Part shown: piece by piece, positions 53,518-64,000 of the stretch
Layout: every line of letters begins with the position of its first letter
How positions within the stretch are numbered: the stretch's first letter is position 1
Made by a program: the position numbers and the translations under genes
Origin: Fistulifera solaris
Taxonomy: Eukaryota > Bacillariophyta > Bacillariophyceae > Naviculales > Stauroneidaceae
Reading direction: 5' to 3'
Assembly: GCA_030295235.1 (NCBI GenBank)
Contig: AP026146.1
Span: 62,001 to 126,000, forward strand
Length of the DNA stretch: 64,000 bases
The notes under the pieces: generated by a model
The model's database searches: none
Seen by the model: the letters and a program-made list of their open reading frames with translations, nothing else
Told to the model about the DNA's origin: nothing

Positions 53518-56500
53518 TTACGTTCTCGTACGGTCTTTGATTTGGAGCACTCCTCTGCCGGACGGAGGTGGCATTTGCAGAGAGCTCGTTCCACTATGTG
53601 TTCCGTAAGTCGACGAGGGCAAAGTAATCTGTCCGCGTTCGCCAGTGACGACGGCCGCAGAGTTAGATGAGGGGCCATGGAATGAAGCAGATCGCAGGAA
53701 AGACTGAGTTGCAAAACCACCATTGCCGTTCATGTTCTGCTCTCGTGTAACACCCAACGCTCGCGTCTCTTCTGAAAGAGATGGTGCAGTAGTAGTGTTC
53801 TGCGCAACGGTGGAACCGTCTATACTTGTAATTTCTGTAGCTGACCGTGCCTTGGCGTCCACATACGATGATAATGCCAGGTAGTGTGTTATCCGCGAGT
53901 CCGTGCTCAATGGAAATAATAAAACAAAGTGCCGAAACAATTCGCCGCTCTTTTGCTGTTGATGAGATAAGCTGCAGTCGGTCGCTTGTAACGAATTTCG
54001 TCCATCATGTAATGTAAATGGCTTGTGCTTGAGTCAGAGTTTTGAAGAATTGAACAAGACTCCTTACCAACTACTTCTTCCGCACTGTACCCTGTCATTT
54101 CTTCCCATTTCTGATTCACCTGCATAATGGTGTAAGGGGGCTCAGCCAAAGTCATCACCATGGGCTTATCGAATGCTCGTTGACATGTTTGAACTGTATT
54201 GGGAATCACTGAGAAACCATCCGAGCCGGCAGCCTGCTTCAACTGGAGCATGAATGCCATGACATCGAACATAAGCTCAAAGCCAGTAATTTTGTGTGCG
54301 TTGTTGAATTTGCAGCACAACATTCCTTGCTTGACGACCTCAGTTCGAGCCCCATATTGAACGGCATTAGTCGTTGACATAATCCACCTCGCCATCATTT
54401 GGTTTCCAGCAACGACGGCTTCCTCTGTCACCAGGGTGTACCGAAACGAAATTTTTGCGGTTGGAAATCTTTTCCTATCGACAAGAGACGTGAACAAAAC
54501 ATGGAGCGATGCAGTATCTGCCATGATTGCATCGATTCCTAATATTGTTCTTTGGCATCGTGAAACTTGCACCTCACTGGCGGGGAACGAACGATAGGGC
54601 GTGACTGGCATGACACAGGCAAAGCAGCTTTCGTCGAGGATACTTTCCCATAGGGACCTCCGCTTTTCATTGGTAGATCTCAAGGAGAAAAATGACATCA
54701 AAACTTCGGTTCTCGTGTTGTGCATCTCTACGAGGAGATTCGCTGCACCAGTTCGTTCCGACATGAGTGTATCTCGTTCGCGACAAAGATCATCGACAGT
54801 TGTTTGCAATTTCTCAAGATAGGCTTTCTTTCGTCGCCTTGTGTTTCGGGCGTGTTCCCTATTTCGATCGCGGTTGGTCTTTGCTTTGTCTCCGACAGAA
54901 TCGTCTTGTCCATCACTTAGATCTCCAGCGTCGTCAAGAATACTATCAAGCTTCAAACAAACTTTCGTTTTTGATATTTCCCCATCGGTGTCGCTTGCGG
55001 AAACAATTCCAGAGGCAACAATGCCGGTAGGCACGACGGTCGAAATGGTCGACTGAGTTGGCGACTGTATACTCTTATTCGTCTTTAGTTTCTTCTGGGG
55101 AGGTTGCGACTTCATTTTACCTTGCGTTACTGTTGGTGGTCTTGTTGTCTTTGGAGCAGGACCTGCAGCAATAGTCACTTGAGGTATTGAACGCGGTTGT
55201 TGATGAGCTTGCTTCTCTTGAATATTAATGAGCTGCTGCAATTGCTGTTGAACTTGGTGTTGCTGCGACTGAGTACCTTGCTGATGTTGAGATTGCATCT
55301 GCAGTTGCGGTTGTTGCTGTGCTGCTTGCATTGACTGCATTTGAGCAAACTGTAACTGCTGCAAAAACGCACTGGGATCGGTAGTGTACATGAGCGGCAT
55401 TTGCTGAGCCTGCTGCTGACTCGATTGCATCAACAAGCTCGACAGCATGTTTGCTTGTTGTTGCTGTTGCTGACTCGCATGGGAATCTGTAGATTGCTGC
55501 TGCTTCTGTTGTTGCGACTGTGACTGCGACAAAGCCAGCGACTGATTTGATTGCAAGGACATTTTATTAGACGACTGTGGAAGCAATCCTCCAGCTTGAG
55601 CTTGCTGTGCAAGTAACTGAGCAAAGTTTGCAGCAAGTAGATTGTGGGTGCTTTGGTTTCCTATTTGAGGCATCTGCTCCTGTCGGCAATTGTCCGTACT
55701 ACGCTGCGACGTCCCAGCATTAGCGGAAATCGACGATGAATTCGTATTAAGTTCTCTCTGCGAAAAATTCGAGATTGGAGTTGGAAGTGGTAATTGAAGG
55801 GTCAGGTTGGTGTCCTGGTTGATAGATCTAACATTACCGTCAACATTGGACGAATGAAAGTTGGAACCAACAAAAACTGGACCGTTTTCTGGCGGAGCCG
55901 ACCCCGACGTCGAACTTCCGAAATCTCGGTCGCGAAGGGCTGCGGACATGGCGGCGACATTTCCATTTACCGCATCATTGCCCTGTTCATCATCGTCCCA
56001 GGACAGAATGCTACCAAGTGCACCAATATCGTCATCGTTGTCCTGCGCAAAAAAAGTGAAGAGTTAGTAAACTCAAACGATAAATACTCCATGATAACGA
56101 ATAAGTTTCAAGGATGTGGATGAATGATGTAGATTGTTTTCATAATAGATGGAAAGCAAACTTTCAAACACGTTGTTGTGAAGAAGGGTAAGGATTCCCG
56201 TTTTCGCTTAGCAGCTGCTCGGACAACAGTCTTGACACTTTGGGCCAAATAGTAGTATAAGACAAAGTGTACTCAACACGAACACCCAGCTGCAACTCGT
56301 CAGAACGCCTGCCAGTTTTGCAAAATACACAGTATTCCGCCTTGCAGTAACCCGTACCACGTTCGCATAGTAACGGACGGAACATGACCGTGTCGTCTCG
56401 CTATAATCTGTACACACAGGGGTACCAATCCGATTTCAGGTTTCTGCGGTGAAATCGTTGTGAAGCGCCACGGAGTGCACCATGGGATGAAAGTCGACTC

Positions 56501-56716
56501 TTCTTGAATCTCAATGCAGAAAATCATTTCTTCTTAAAACACTCATCATTCAACTGTTGCGTAATGATGACAAGCAGAAGATAATGTGCCATTTTTCACG
56601 GAAGACAAACTTTGAAAATTCCCAAAACAAGTTGACCGCGCTCACGCCATCATCATGGGACTTACATCGTCGAGATCGTTGCTATCCGCCAAGCTATTAT
56701 AAAGGTGATGTGCCAT
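53518..56716 (-). CDS. bZIP transcription factor with C-terminal LOV-like PAS domain
   Basis: Exon 1 (56666-56716) encodes MAHHLYNSLADSNDLDD. The intron, 56043-56665, is 623 nt (GTAAGT...GCAG). Exon 2 continues DNDDDIGALGSILSWDDDEQ and runs to TAA at 53518. A long Gln-rich region, a likely activation domain, precedes the basic region NRDRNREHARNTRRRKKAYL and a leucine zipper (EKLQTTVDDLCRERDTLMSE). About 250 residues later is a PAS core with NQKWEEMTGYSAEEVVGKES and CSILQ. The order bZIP then PAS is that of stramenopile aureochromes and the diatom bZIP-PAS family. The frame slips by one base at T run 53951-53954 (plus); the next frame gives KKSGELFRHFVLLFPLSTDS. About 850 residues if corrected. 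DNA targets are unknown. Confidence 0.85.
56043..56665 (-). other. Long first intron of bZIP-PAS gene
   Basis: 623 nt, about eight times the usual intron of this window. GTAAGT donor and TTTTTTTGCGCAG acceptor. Frames inside lack motifs; it may hold regulatory sequence. Confidence 0.75.
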
Positions 56717-57268
56717 TGTTCATTCAATGTTTATTTTTCGTGATAATGGATTGTTTCTTGACTCTCAATTTGTATTCGGGCGTAATCACATTACTTCGTT
56801 GCGTTGTAAGCAAAGGTCGAAGCCTAAAAACGCGCTTGACAAGAGTGTCTGCTGTCCATCTGTTCACGTGATAGAATCTGCCGGATGGCAGCAGCCCGCT
56901 GTTAGGCCTACTACATTGTGGTTGACAGTTAAACGAGGTTCCAAAACACAAGCATATGCGCTACTGTCCTTCACAAAGTACTTGGCATAGTGGAAAAGAC
57001 ATGACACCGTACTTTTCATTGCAGAGGAACCATGTCGGTGGAATGTGGAATTCCCATGTGTGTTTATTATATAGAATTTAACTATATGTCGTACAGGTCC
57101 CGCCTAATTTATCACGTACTTACGTCGCCCGTGCCTTGCGATTGCGGATTGCGGACTGACTATTTTTCTTGTTGCGTTCCATGTTTCACGTCAAGAACAG
57201 AACAATCAATGGAACTAAGGCAACGAATTCAACTTCTTGACGAAAGTGTATAATTCACAGGCGCCACA
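56717..57268. promoter_or_regulatory. Divergent promoter, bZIP-PAS / TAF1
   Basis: About 550 bp between outward start codons. A 73-codon frame (57032-57253) with its own ATG ends just before TAF1 and could be an upstream ORF in the TAF1 leader; it has no motif. Confidence 0.45.
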
Positions 57269-60200
57269 ATGGCTTCATCAGCTGTTAGTTCCTCGTTGGA
57301 TTTTGAGGCGCTGTTGACGAGAGACTACCGTCCCGCACGGGTGACAGAGTTGAATCCTCGCGATCTGTACCGCCCGTCGAGTATGAAGTCGCATCTCAAT
57401 AAAGCGTCAACAGCTGCTTTGACCGCTGACATCCTTGGGGAAAGTGAAAAGGCGCAAGAAGATGAAGCTTCTCGAATTGTTCTTTCTCTTGTCACGCAAA
57501 CGCGTGCTTTCACTCGACATCTTGGCATAGAACCTGGATCTAATCCTCCCTCGAAAGTAATTTCTAATTTCCTGACAAGTCAACGGCAAGTGAGAAGAGA
57601 CTTTTCTAGACTGGATAAAATAGATCCTTTATTTCATGAAATCGAGCTTGGAGAATGGGAAAATCAAATCAATTGGGGGGGCTCTCTGCTGTTCCGAGCG
57701 CAGATCGAGATGCTTTGCCGAAAGCCGGTTCATTTTTGGGACGGCGGCGTAACCCTTATCTTGAAAGTTTAGAACTAGACGAAACTACCGTGTGTTGGGA
57801 CGGTGATAGAGAAAAGCTGCTTGCAAAAGCCAAGGAGGTACCGCTGATCTTGGAGCTTGGGGTAGCAGGGCTGTCCGTCGCGAAGCATGTGTATCAACAT
57901 ACCGTGTTATCTGCTCAGCGTCCTGTTCCGGCACTTAAATCCGATGAGTACCAGGATCGTCTCGACAGAGAAATAAATGGTCCGATTACTTCAACAGCCG
58001 AGCTGTCAAAGTCGTTGCACACAGACAAGGAAAAATGGAAGCTCTGATCGAAGCTAGACAGAGGAAACGAGCTCAAATGGCCAAAGACAAAACTAGTCGC
58101 GTCACGGAAGCCATGGGAACACTCGCGTTGGGCGGCGGTCGTGGCCGTACAATCACGTCCTCCTTGATGGGCCCCGGTGGAACCGAACGTACTGGTAGGC
58201 CAACTAGAGCGGCCAATTCCTCGGCAGCTCACGAACGAGAATACGTTGAACAGCTTGATTTGGTAAACAGCCACACCATTGTGAGAGATCTTTCTACGGT
58301 GATGCAGCGACAGTACCATCGACCCAAGTTGCCTCTAAGCGTCTCAAGACAAGACCTGTCCTGGCAGTTTCAAATTCGCTACTGCGCGAAGACATCGGCA
58401 AACAGTGGCAAGGAAGGAGCACCAAGCTCATCGGCATCATACACGATGATGATGGGGAGTACCCCAGGCGCGCTTTCAAAAGTCAAAATTCGTACTGAGG
58501 CTGATCTGAGTCCCACTGAGGGTAATCTTGTTCTTGTAGAATATACTGAAGAACGTCCACCAATACAACTAACGAAAGGAATGGCATTCAAAATTGTAAA
58601 CTACTATCGTGGAGACAAAGCCCATTGTCCTGTGTCCGCTGGTGGTGGCGATCGACCTGCTAGACGAAAAACACAGACAGAAAGCCGAGGTACTTTTCGA
58701 GGCAGTGGCTCTATGTTACCTAAGCGTTTAGAAACAGCTGATAAAGAGATAGATATCCAGGAATGGGTGGGGAAAATTCCAAAGCGAGCGCACAAGGAGC
58801 ACGTCGAAAAAGAGGCATTTGATGTATTACCTGAGGGTGTTACTGAAATACTCCATCCAAAGGTGCACGGTCCTTTTATCGGAGAAATCGAAAATGGCAC
58901 GACCTTGACGGGAATTGTGAGCAATTTATTCGTTGCTCCAATGGGTTGGCATGAACCAGAGTCAACCGATTTTCTGTTAATTTTGACTCCAGGCTCAGGC
59001 GCTTCAAAGGCTGGTCAACGAGAGAGTTTGGGCGTTGTTTTGCGCGATTTACCGGCGTCATGCTTCACTGTGGGTCAGATTCTCCCCCGCGCGAAAGTTT
59101 ATGCCCCAAATACACAAGGAGAAAAAAGCTTTTACTGGACCATACATTTCTTATTTGTGTGCTAGGGTAATTGCACGATCCCAGGCACGGGAAGGGCGCG
59201 GCTTAACTCTTAACGAAATTCAGGAGCGAGTTCTGCCTTACCTCGATTTGCCTCCTAATGCTTTACGACAAAGGTTAAAACAAGTTGCCGTCTCCGACAA
59301 TAGTACATGGACACTGAAGCAGATTGGTTTTGAGGACTTTCCAGGGCTGGATTCTCTAGGGAAGTCCATCTCACCAGAGGGTATAGCAGCGTTTGAAACT
59401 GCTCTTGCAGCCAGTCAGCGGCTAGCTGATTTGGGTATTCATCATCTAGTTGAAAGGGGATCGCATACTGTTGTCAGTGTCGGTGTTGCCATGGTTTATC
59501 TTGCTGGCCATCTACATGCGACGAAGGATCTAGCGAGAAAGATGAAGAAGCTCTCTGAAATCAGCAAAACGAATAAGAGCATCCAGGGTATCCAGGCGAA
59601 ATTCTACGAGAAGGCAGCGAACGAGCTCGACAGTTATTACAAAACGCTTCGCCAAAAATACGAGGTAGCTCAATTCATTTTTGAGGAGCTCCAGCTGGCT
59701 CCGTGGCATCTGACCGTTGAATTTATTGATGTTCACAAAAAGGTGAAGGAACTGGTATGATGAAACTAACTGGCCTAGGAGACCCCAGTGGAATGGGCGA
59801 GGGCTTTAGTTTTCTCCGTGAAGCGGACTCCAAACCAAGCAAGTCTGTAGGTAACGCAGCCTTGAACTCACAGATTAAAAAAGATCACCGGAACGGAAAA
59901 TGATTTGCGAAAACTTACAATGAAACAGATGGCTGCCCTGTTAAGGTCTTATGGCATGCCACAAAAGAAAATTGATACTTTGAAGCGATGGGATCGCGTG
60001 CATGTCATTCGAGACCTGTCCACAAAAGCTGCAAGCGATGGAGTTGGCGATGGACTTGAACGCTTTGCACGTGGTGAAAAAATGAAACTTTCTGAACAGA
60101 AACAAATGTATCAAGACCGCGTTCAGGTTATTTGGAAACGGCAGCTGGCTATGCTTGCAAGTGACCTGGGGGAGAGAGGTGCTGCTATCGACACAGGGGC

Positions 60201-61575
60201 GGCATCTAGCGAACACGACCTTGATGCGCCTGCAACCTCGTCCGCTCCCTCAGAAAGAGCAACTTCCACGAACGACAACGACGACTCCGATGACGATTCT
60301 GAAGATGACGATGATCTCGCCGCTGAGCTCGAAGATGAAATGATGGATAGGTCTGAAACCAATCAGTTGCTCGCAGCACAGACGCGTGGCAGCGATGATT
60401 CAAGAGACTTAGGACAATTGCGTGCTGCAGCTCAGGATCAAGACTTGACAAAAGATGCCCGGGAGTTAGCAGCATTAAAACGTCAGCGTGAAGAGGAGCG
60501 CGCGGCCGGAGATGGTATGCAAGCTCGGCCTAGCAACGATGCAACGGGAGGAACTCTTGGGATCGGTCGTAAGGTTATTCGTAAGAAAATTACAAAGACC
60601 CACCCGGACGGGAAACAAACCGTCACCTTCAAATTTGTGTTGCACCCCGAGGAGGTTGGAAAAATTATGGCGAAGCTTCAACAAAAGTCGGAGGACGTAA
60701 GAAGGCATCCTAGAGAGTTCAGATATGAGTATGGCGTTGACGAGAAACCTCCAGGCCATGCTATGTTTGAAGATGATGACGATTTTGAATATTCATCCAG
60801 AGGACGTTTGCCTGGCGGTCGTCGTAGTCGCAAGGGACGGAGAGGCGCGTCTGGGCGAGGAACACCCAGATCTCTTCACACGGGTAAATTGAAAAGACGA
60901 TTTCTTTGGAAGAAAGAATGCGGAAAAGAAAACGCGAAGAAGATGAACTTGACGCTTATGTTGCGACGTCCAAACGAAAAGGGACAAACAATCGGAGAGA
61001 ACGTGGATCCATCCGCGATCGAGCCCCTCACGTTATTTATGCCGAGAAACTCGAAGCTATTCGTGCTGCTGTGGAGGCACGACCCTATGCAGGTCCCTTT
61101 CAAAAGCCCGTCAATCGGCGACTCATTCCTACGTATTACGAAGTCATTAGTCATCCCATGGATTTATCTACTATTCGCGATCGTATTGGACGGTAAGTTA
61201 ATGGATTTGTACGTACGCTGCGACATGATGTTGGCACTCATTGTTTGTTGGTGGGTTTATAGTTACGAGTATAAATCAATCGATCGATTTGTGCGCGACT
61301 TCGAACTGATGAAGAATAATGCCATCAAGTTCAATGGAGAGACCAATACGATATCACAGGAAGCCATAGCAATATATGAGTTTGTTAAAGACACAATTGA
61401 TGCGCAACGAAACGAACTAGAAGACCTAGAAGCAGCAGTAGAAGACCAAATGACTTCCAAGCCAAAAAAGAAAAGGAAAAAGAACTCCGCATACAGAGCG
61501 TTCTCTTCACGTGATATTGATATCGATGACTTTGAAGAAGAAGGACTAGATGACTCTGACTCTGACAACTATTAG
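57269..61575 (+). CDS. TAF1: TFIID subunit TAF1 with bromodomain
   Basis: TAF1 is the scaffold of TFIID. N-terminal LTRDYRPARVTELNPRDLYR and the central DUF3591 region (VNSHTIVRDLSTVMQRQYHR, GNLVLVEYTEERPPIQL, HGPFIGEIENGTTLTGIVSN, ARSQAREGRGLTLNEIQERV, LRSYGMPQKKIDTLKRWDRV) identify it. The acidic stretch with DDSEDDDDLAAELEDEMMD and a basic IRKKITKTHPDGKQ segment follow. The C-terminal bromodomain contains IPTYYEVISHPMDLSTIRDR, then YEYKSIDRFVRDFELMKNN after intron 61193-61262 (70 nt). One bromodomain is present, as in plants; animals have two. One-base slips lie at G run 57675-57681, A run 58031-58035, A run 59122-59127, GG 59742-59743, A run 59877-59882 and T run 60901-60903; each join restores conserved sequence. 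About 1,410 residues when corrected. Confidence 0.9.
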
Positions 61576-62158
61576 GTAGACGGACTGGTCACTTCCTTTT
61601 CATTGTTCAGTCGGACTTGGCGATGCTTTCCGGTGAAAAGTCGTTCGCTCAATTCGCAATGAGGATCACGGGTTTGAGGGACATGGCGATTTACAATAAT
61701 GCGAATACTAGTGATGGCAGTACTATTCGAATAATTGAACGGTCAATTTTCAGCCCAATTTTGTATCCTAGGCTATGGTGAGCATGAAGCTATTCGTTCT
61801 TCAGTTACTGTAGTCACTTCTTAGATCAACAGCAATAAGCCTTAATCTGTCGAATGTGCGAAACTGATGTGATAAGGATAAGTGTCAAGGACCTTGCAGC
61901 GTCATTTCGTTTCCATGTCGTAGCGGTCACTTCACCGTATACTGAGCATACCCGCTCCGACAAGCTATTTGCGAACCGATCGGCGTCATCCAGGCCGTCA
62001 AGCCGTTGCACGCTTCACAAGGTCCACTTTTTTCTCTTTTTTGACATCTTCGTTCCGTCATTATCTCCGAGAAGCTTTGATTCCAAAAGAGAAACACAGA
62101 AAATTCTCCATCGCTTGCCTTTCACCGACTATTTGATTAGCAAAGATCAAAATTGAAA
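61576..62158. other. Spacer and promoter of mitochondrial carrier
   Basis: TAF1 3' UTR then carrier 5' region. Short frames on both strands have no motif. Confidence 0.4.
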
Positions 62159-63332
62159 ATGGCCCCAGACGATAAGAAGAAACACCCACTCCAGCACTTG
62201 CTCGCGGGGGGTGCCGCCGGCTTGGTCGAGTCATCGGTTTGTCATCCATTGGACACCATTAAGACGCGGATGCAACTCCGACGACAAAGTGCGACTGTCG
62301 AAAAAGTCGTCGTGAAGATGAGAGATTCCATGATGGAACCTGCGCTTCGTTTGCAGCATTCTCTTCAGGATCCTGTGCTCCGAACGGCCGGTGGTCTCGA
62401 ACCGGGCATCCGAATGAGCGGTCCGACGAAACTGGCGCATGTGACCATGCATCCACACACGGTGCAAGCTCCACTTGGACCTATTGGAACTGCTCGGCGT
62501 ATCGTGGAAAGAGAAGGTTTCTTTGCGCTATATAAGGTAAGAAGACATTATTTTTGTTATTCGCAATCCCATGATCTCCTCTCAATTTGTTCTATAAAAC
62601 AAGGGATTGACAGCTGTATGGACTGGTATTATTCCCAAGATGGCCATTCGGTTTGTGTCGTTTGAGCAGTACCGAGAGTGGATGGGTCCTCCTGCGCAGC
62701 AGTACGGTGTTTCTGCGGGCATGGTAACCTTTACGGCTGGTCTAGCATCTGGTCTCACGGAAGCGATTCTCGTCGTCACTCCCGCGGAAGTATGTAAGAT
62801 AAGGATGCAATCCCAGTTCCACTCGATGATGGACCCTTCACAGCTGCAGAAGCGGAAATACACGAATGTCATCCAGACGGCGTTTCTCATTGTAAAGGAA
62901 GAAGGTTTGGGTGCTCTTTACAAAGGTGTTATCCCAACGATGCTACGACAAGGTTGCAATCAGGCTGTTAACTTCACGGCTTATAACTACATAAAGAGGG
63001 AAGTCATGGCTCGGCAAGGAACTGATAGTCTCGATTCATGGCAGTCCCTGCTCATTGGTGGCTTGTCGGGCGGCATGGGCCCCTTGGTGAATAACCCTCT
63101 TGATGTGGTGAAAACACGATTACAGAAGCAAGTGATCACTCCAGGAAAAACGCCTAAATATACAGGACTTGGCCAAGCTTGTTTGAAAATTGGACGAGAG
63201 GAAGGAGTTCTCGCACTCTGGAAGGGTATTACACCGCGTCTTTTGAGAATCATGCCAGGGCAGGCGATCACATTCATGACATACGAGGCTGTGTCTGCCC
63301 AGATGACAAAAATGGGTTGGTTCAATGTTTAG
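62159..63332 (+). CDS. Mitochondrial carrier, succinate/fumarate (SFC1)-type
   Basis: Six-span carrier of the inner mitochondrial membrane; yeast SFC1 exchanges succinate for fumarate. ATG at 62159 (MAPDDKKKHPLQHLLAGG). Exon 1 62159-62536, intron 62537-62603 (67 nt, GTAAGA...AAG), exon 2 62604-63332; splicing joins ALYK to GLTAVWTGIIPKMAIRF. Three Px[DE]xx[KR] signatures are seen: HPLDTIKTRMQ, TPAEVCKIRMQ and NPLDVVKTRLQ. Matching helices include LIGGLSGGMGPLVNNPLD and ITPRLLRIMPGQAITFMTYE, typical of the SFC1/tricarboxylate branch. A Met/His-rich insert of about 60 residues (centred on LRLQHSLQDPVLRT) enlarges the first matrix loop, unlike yeast. 368 residues, intact. Substrate is inferred from the branch only. 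Confidence 0.88.
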
Positions 63333-63725
63333 AGAGACGGGATGTTTGTGGCTGCTTGCTTATCGATTCAGTCAATAGTTAGACTTAACTTCTTCACAGT
63401 TAGATCGTGTAATATGCGAGATAGTTAGCCGGTAATCTTACTCTGTACTGTAACGTCTTAGTTTTAGTCCTTGTACGACACTTTTGTCAACCGAGTATAA
63501 GTTTTGAATCTATATCGTATTACCTGTAAGACAAGTAGTTCCATTCGGCTCACTATACTAAAACCAGTGCAATCGCCTGTATGTCGTTCGCATCTCTCCC
63601 TCGCTTGAACGATACCAGTGTGCGTCGCATACAGCGCAACACTAACGCGACAACAAAAGTCGTTATATGTTCTCAATTATTTGTTGATATAGAAAGCCTT
63701 TTGTTTGAAATCCAAGTCATTTATC
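63333..63725. other. Spacer / promoter of last gene
   Basis: 3' UTR of the carrier and 5' region of the partial gene. A frame at 63581-63919 crosses the next exon in another frame and is a shadow. Confidence 0.4.
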
Positions 63726-64000
63726 ATGTCAAGTCGATCCCTTGTTGCTACAGCCTTCCGACGCTCCGGTGTAACGCGCCGTCCGTTTCATGTGACTGCG
63801 CTTCGGCAAGGCGGCGGTCACTCGCCTCCTCTGGCGCCTTTTGCGCGTGTTACACCGCAGTCCGAGTCGGTACGTTCAAAGATCTCTCTACCTACATCTT
63901 CTTTTCAATCTGTTTTTAAAAATCCCTTTTTCCCCGCAGATGACGGAAAACTTGGATGCTGTTTGGAACGACGGAGTCGCCCCGGAATTAGCACTCGACT
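63726..64000 (+). CDS. Probable mitochondrial protein, 5' part only
   Basis: Exon 1 63726-63869 encodes MSSRSLVATAFRRSGVTRRP and on, an Arg/Ser-rich acid-free N-terminus typical of mitochondrial import. A GTACGT...CCGCAG intron (63870-63939, 70 nt) follows. Exon 2 starts MTENLDAVWNDGVAPELALD and runs off the window. The VWNDGVAPE segment recalls small accessory subunits of respiratory complex I, but I cannot name the subunit with confidence. The 3' end is missing because the window stops. Confidence 0.6.
   Translation, partial: MSSRSLVATAFRRSGVTRRPFHVTALRQGGGHSPPLAPFARVTPQSESVRSKISLPTSSFQSVFKNPFFPADDGKLGCCLERRSRPGISTR

Overview
The window is nuclear DNA from a photosynthetic stramenopile, most likely a pennate diatom close to Phaeodactylum tricornutum. 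That name is an inference from three things: compact genes with short GT-AG introns (about 67-80 nt), a nuclear plastid sigma-70 factor whose spliced presequence has the diatom signal-peptide plus Phe(+1) form, and a bZIP-PAS transcription factor. No bacterial operons, tRNA, rRNA or CRISPR were seen.

Left part (1-12.9 kb): a mitochondrial-type ABC1/ADCK2-like kinase (-) diverges from a glycerol-3-phosphate acyltransferase (+). A gene-poor stretch follows, with a few small proline/serine-rich ORFs, a decayed retrotransposon fragment with a poly(A) tract and a short duplication. A ZIP metal transporter (+) ends this part.

Middle-left (13-30.2 kb): about 8.6 kb on the minus strand encode one or two very large low-complexity proteins. 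Next come a Golgi-type sulfotransferase (+), ribosomal protein eS28 (-, coding exon 1 is only ATG), a RusA-type Holliday junction resolvase (+), the GINS subunit Psf2 (+) and small unknown genes.

Middle-right (30.2-47.5 kb): a 1,325-aa membrane-anchored protein (-) carries a recurring S-H-G motif I do not recognise. Then come a small ORF (+), a TAZ zinc-finger protein (-), the plastid sigma factor (+), 2.8 kb of AT-rich non-coding DNA that meets the low-GC criterion reported for diatom centromeres, and a cytosolic transketolase (-).

Right part (47.5-64 kb): a YIPF6-like Golgi protein (-), an unknown 258-aa protein (+), a small protein (-), tryptophanyl-tRNA synthetase (+), a bZIP protein with a LOV-like PAS domain (-), TFIID subunit TAF1 with a bromodomain (+), a succinate/fumarate-type mitochondrial carrier (+) and the start of a probable mitochondrial protein (+).

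One pattern crosses the whole window. At least ten genes, several normally essential, are broken by single-base length changes. Nearly all lie in short homopolymer runs, and a one-base change in each run restores the family sequence. This looks like uncorrected consensus error in the assembly rather than gene decay, so the coordinates below give the whole gene span and state where the frame slips.
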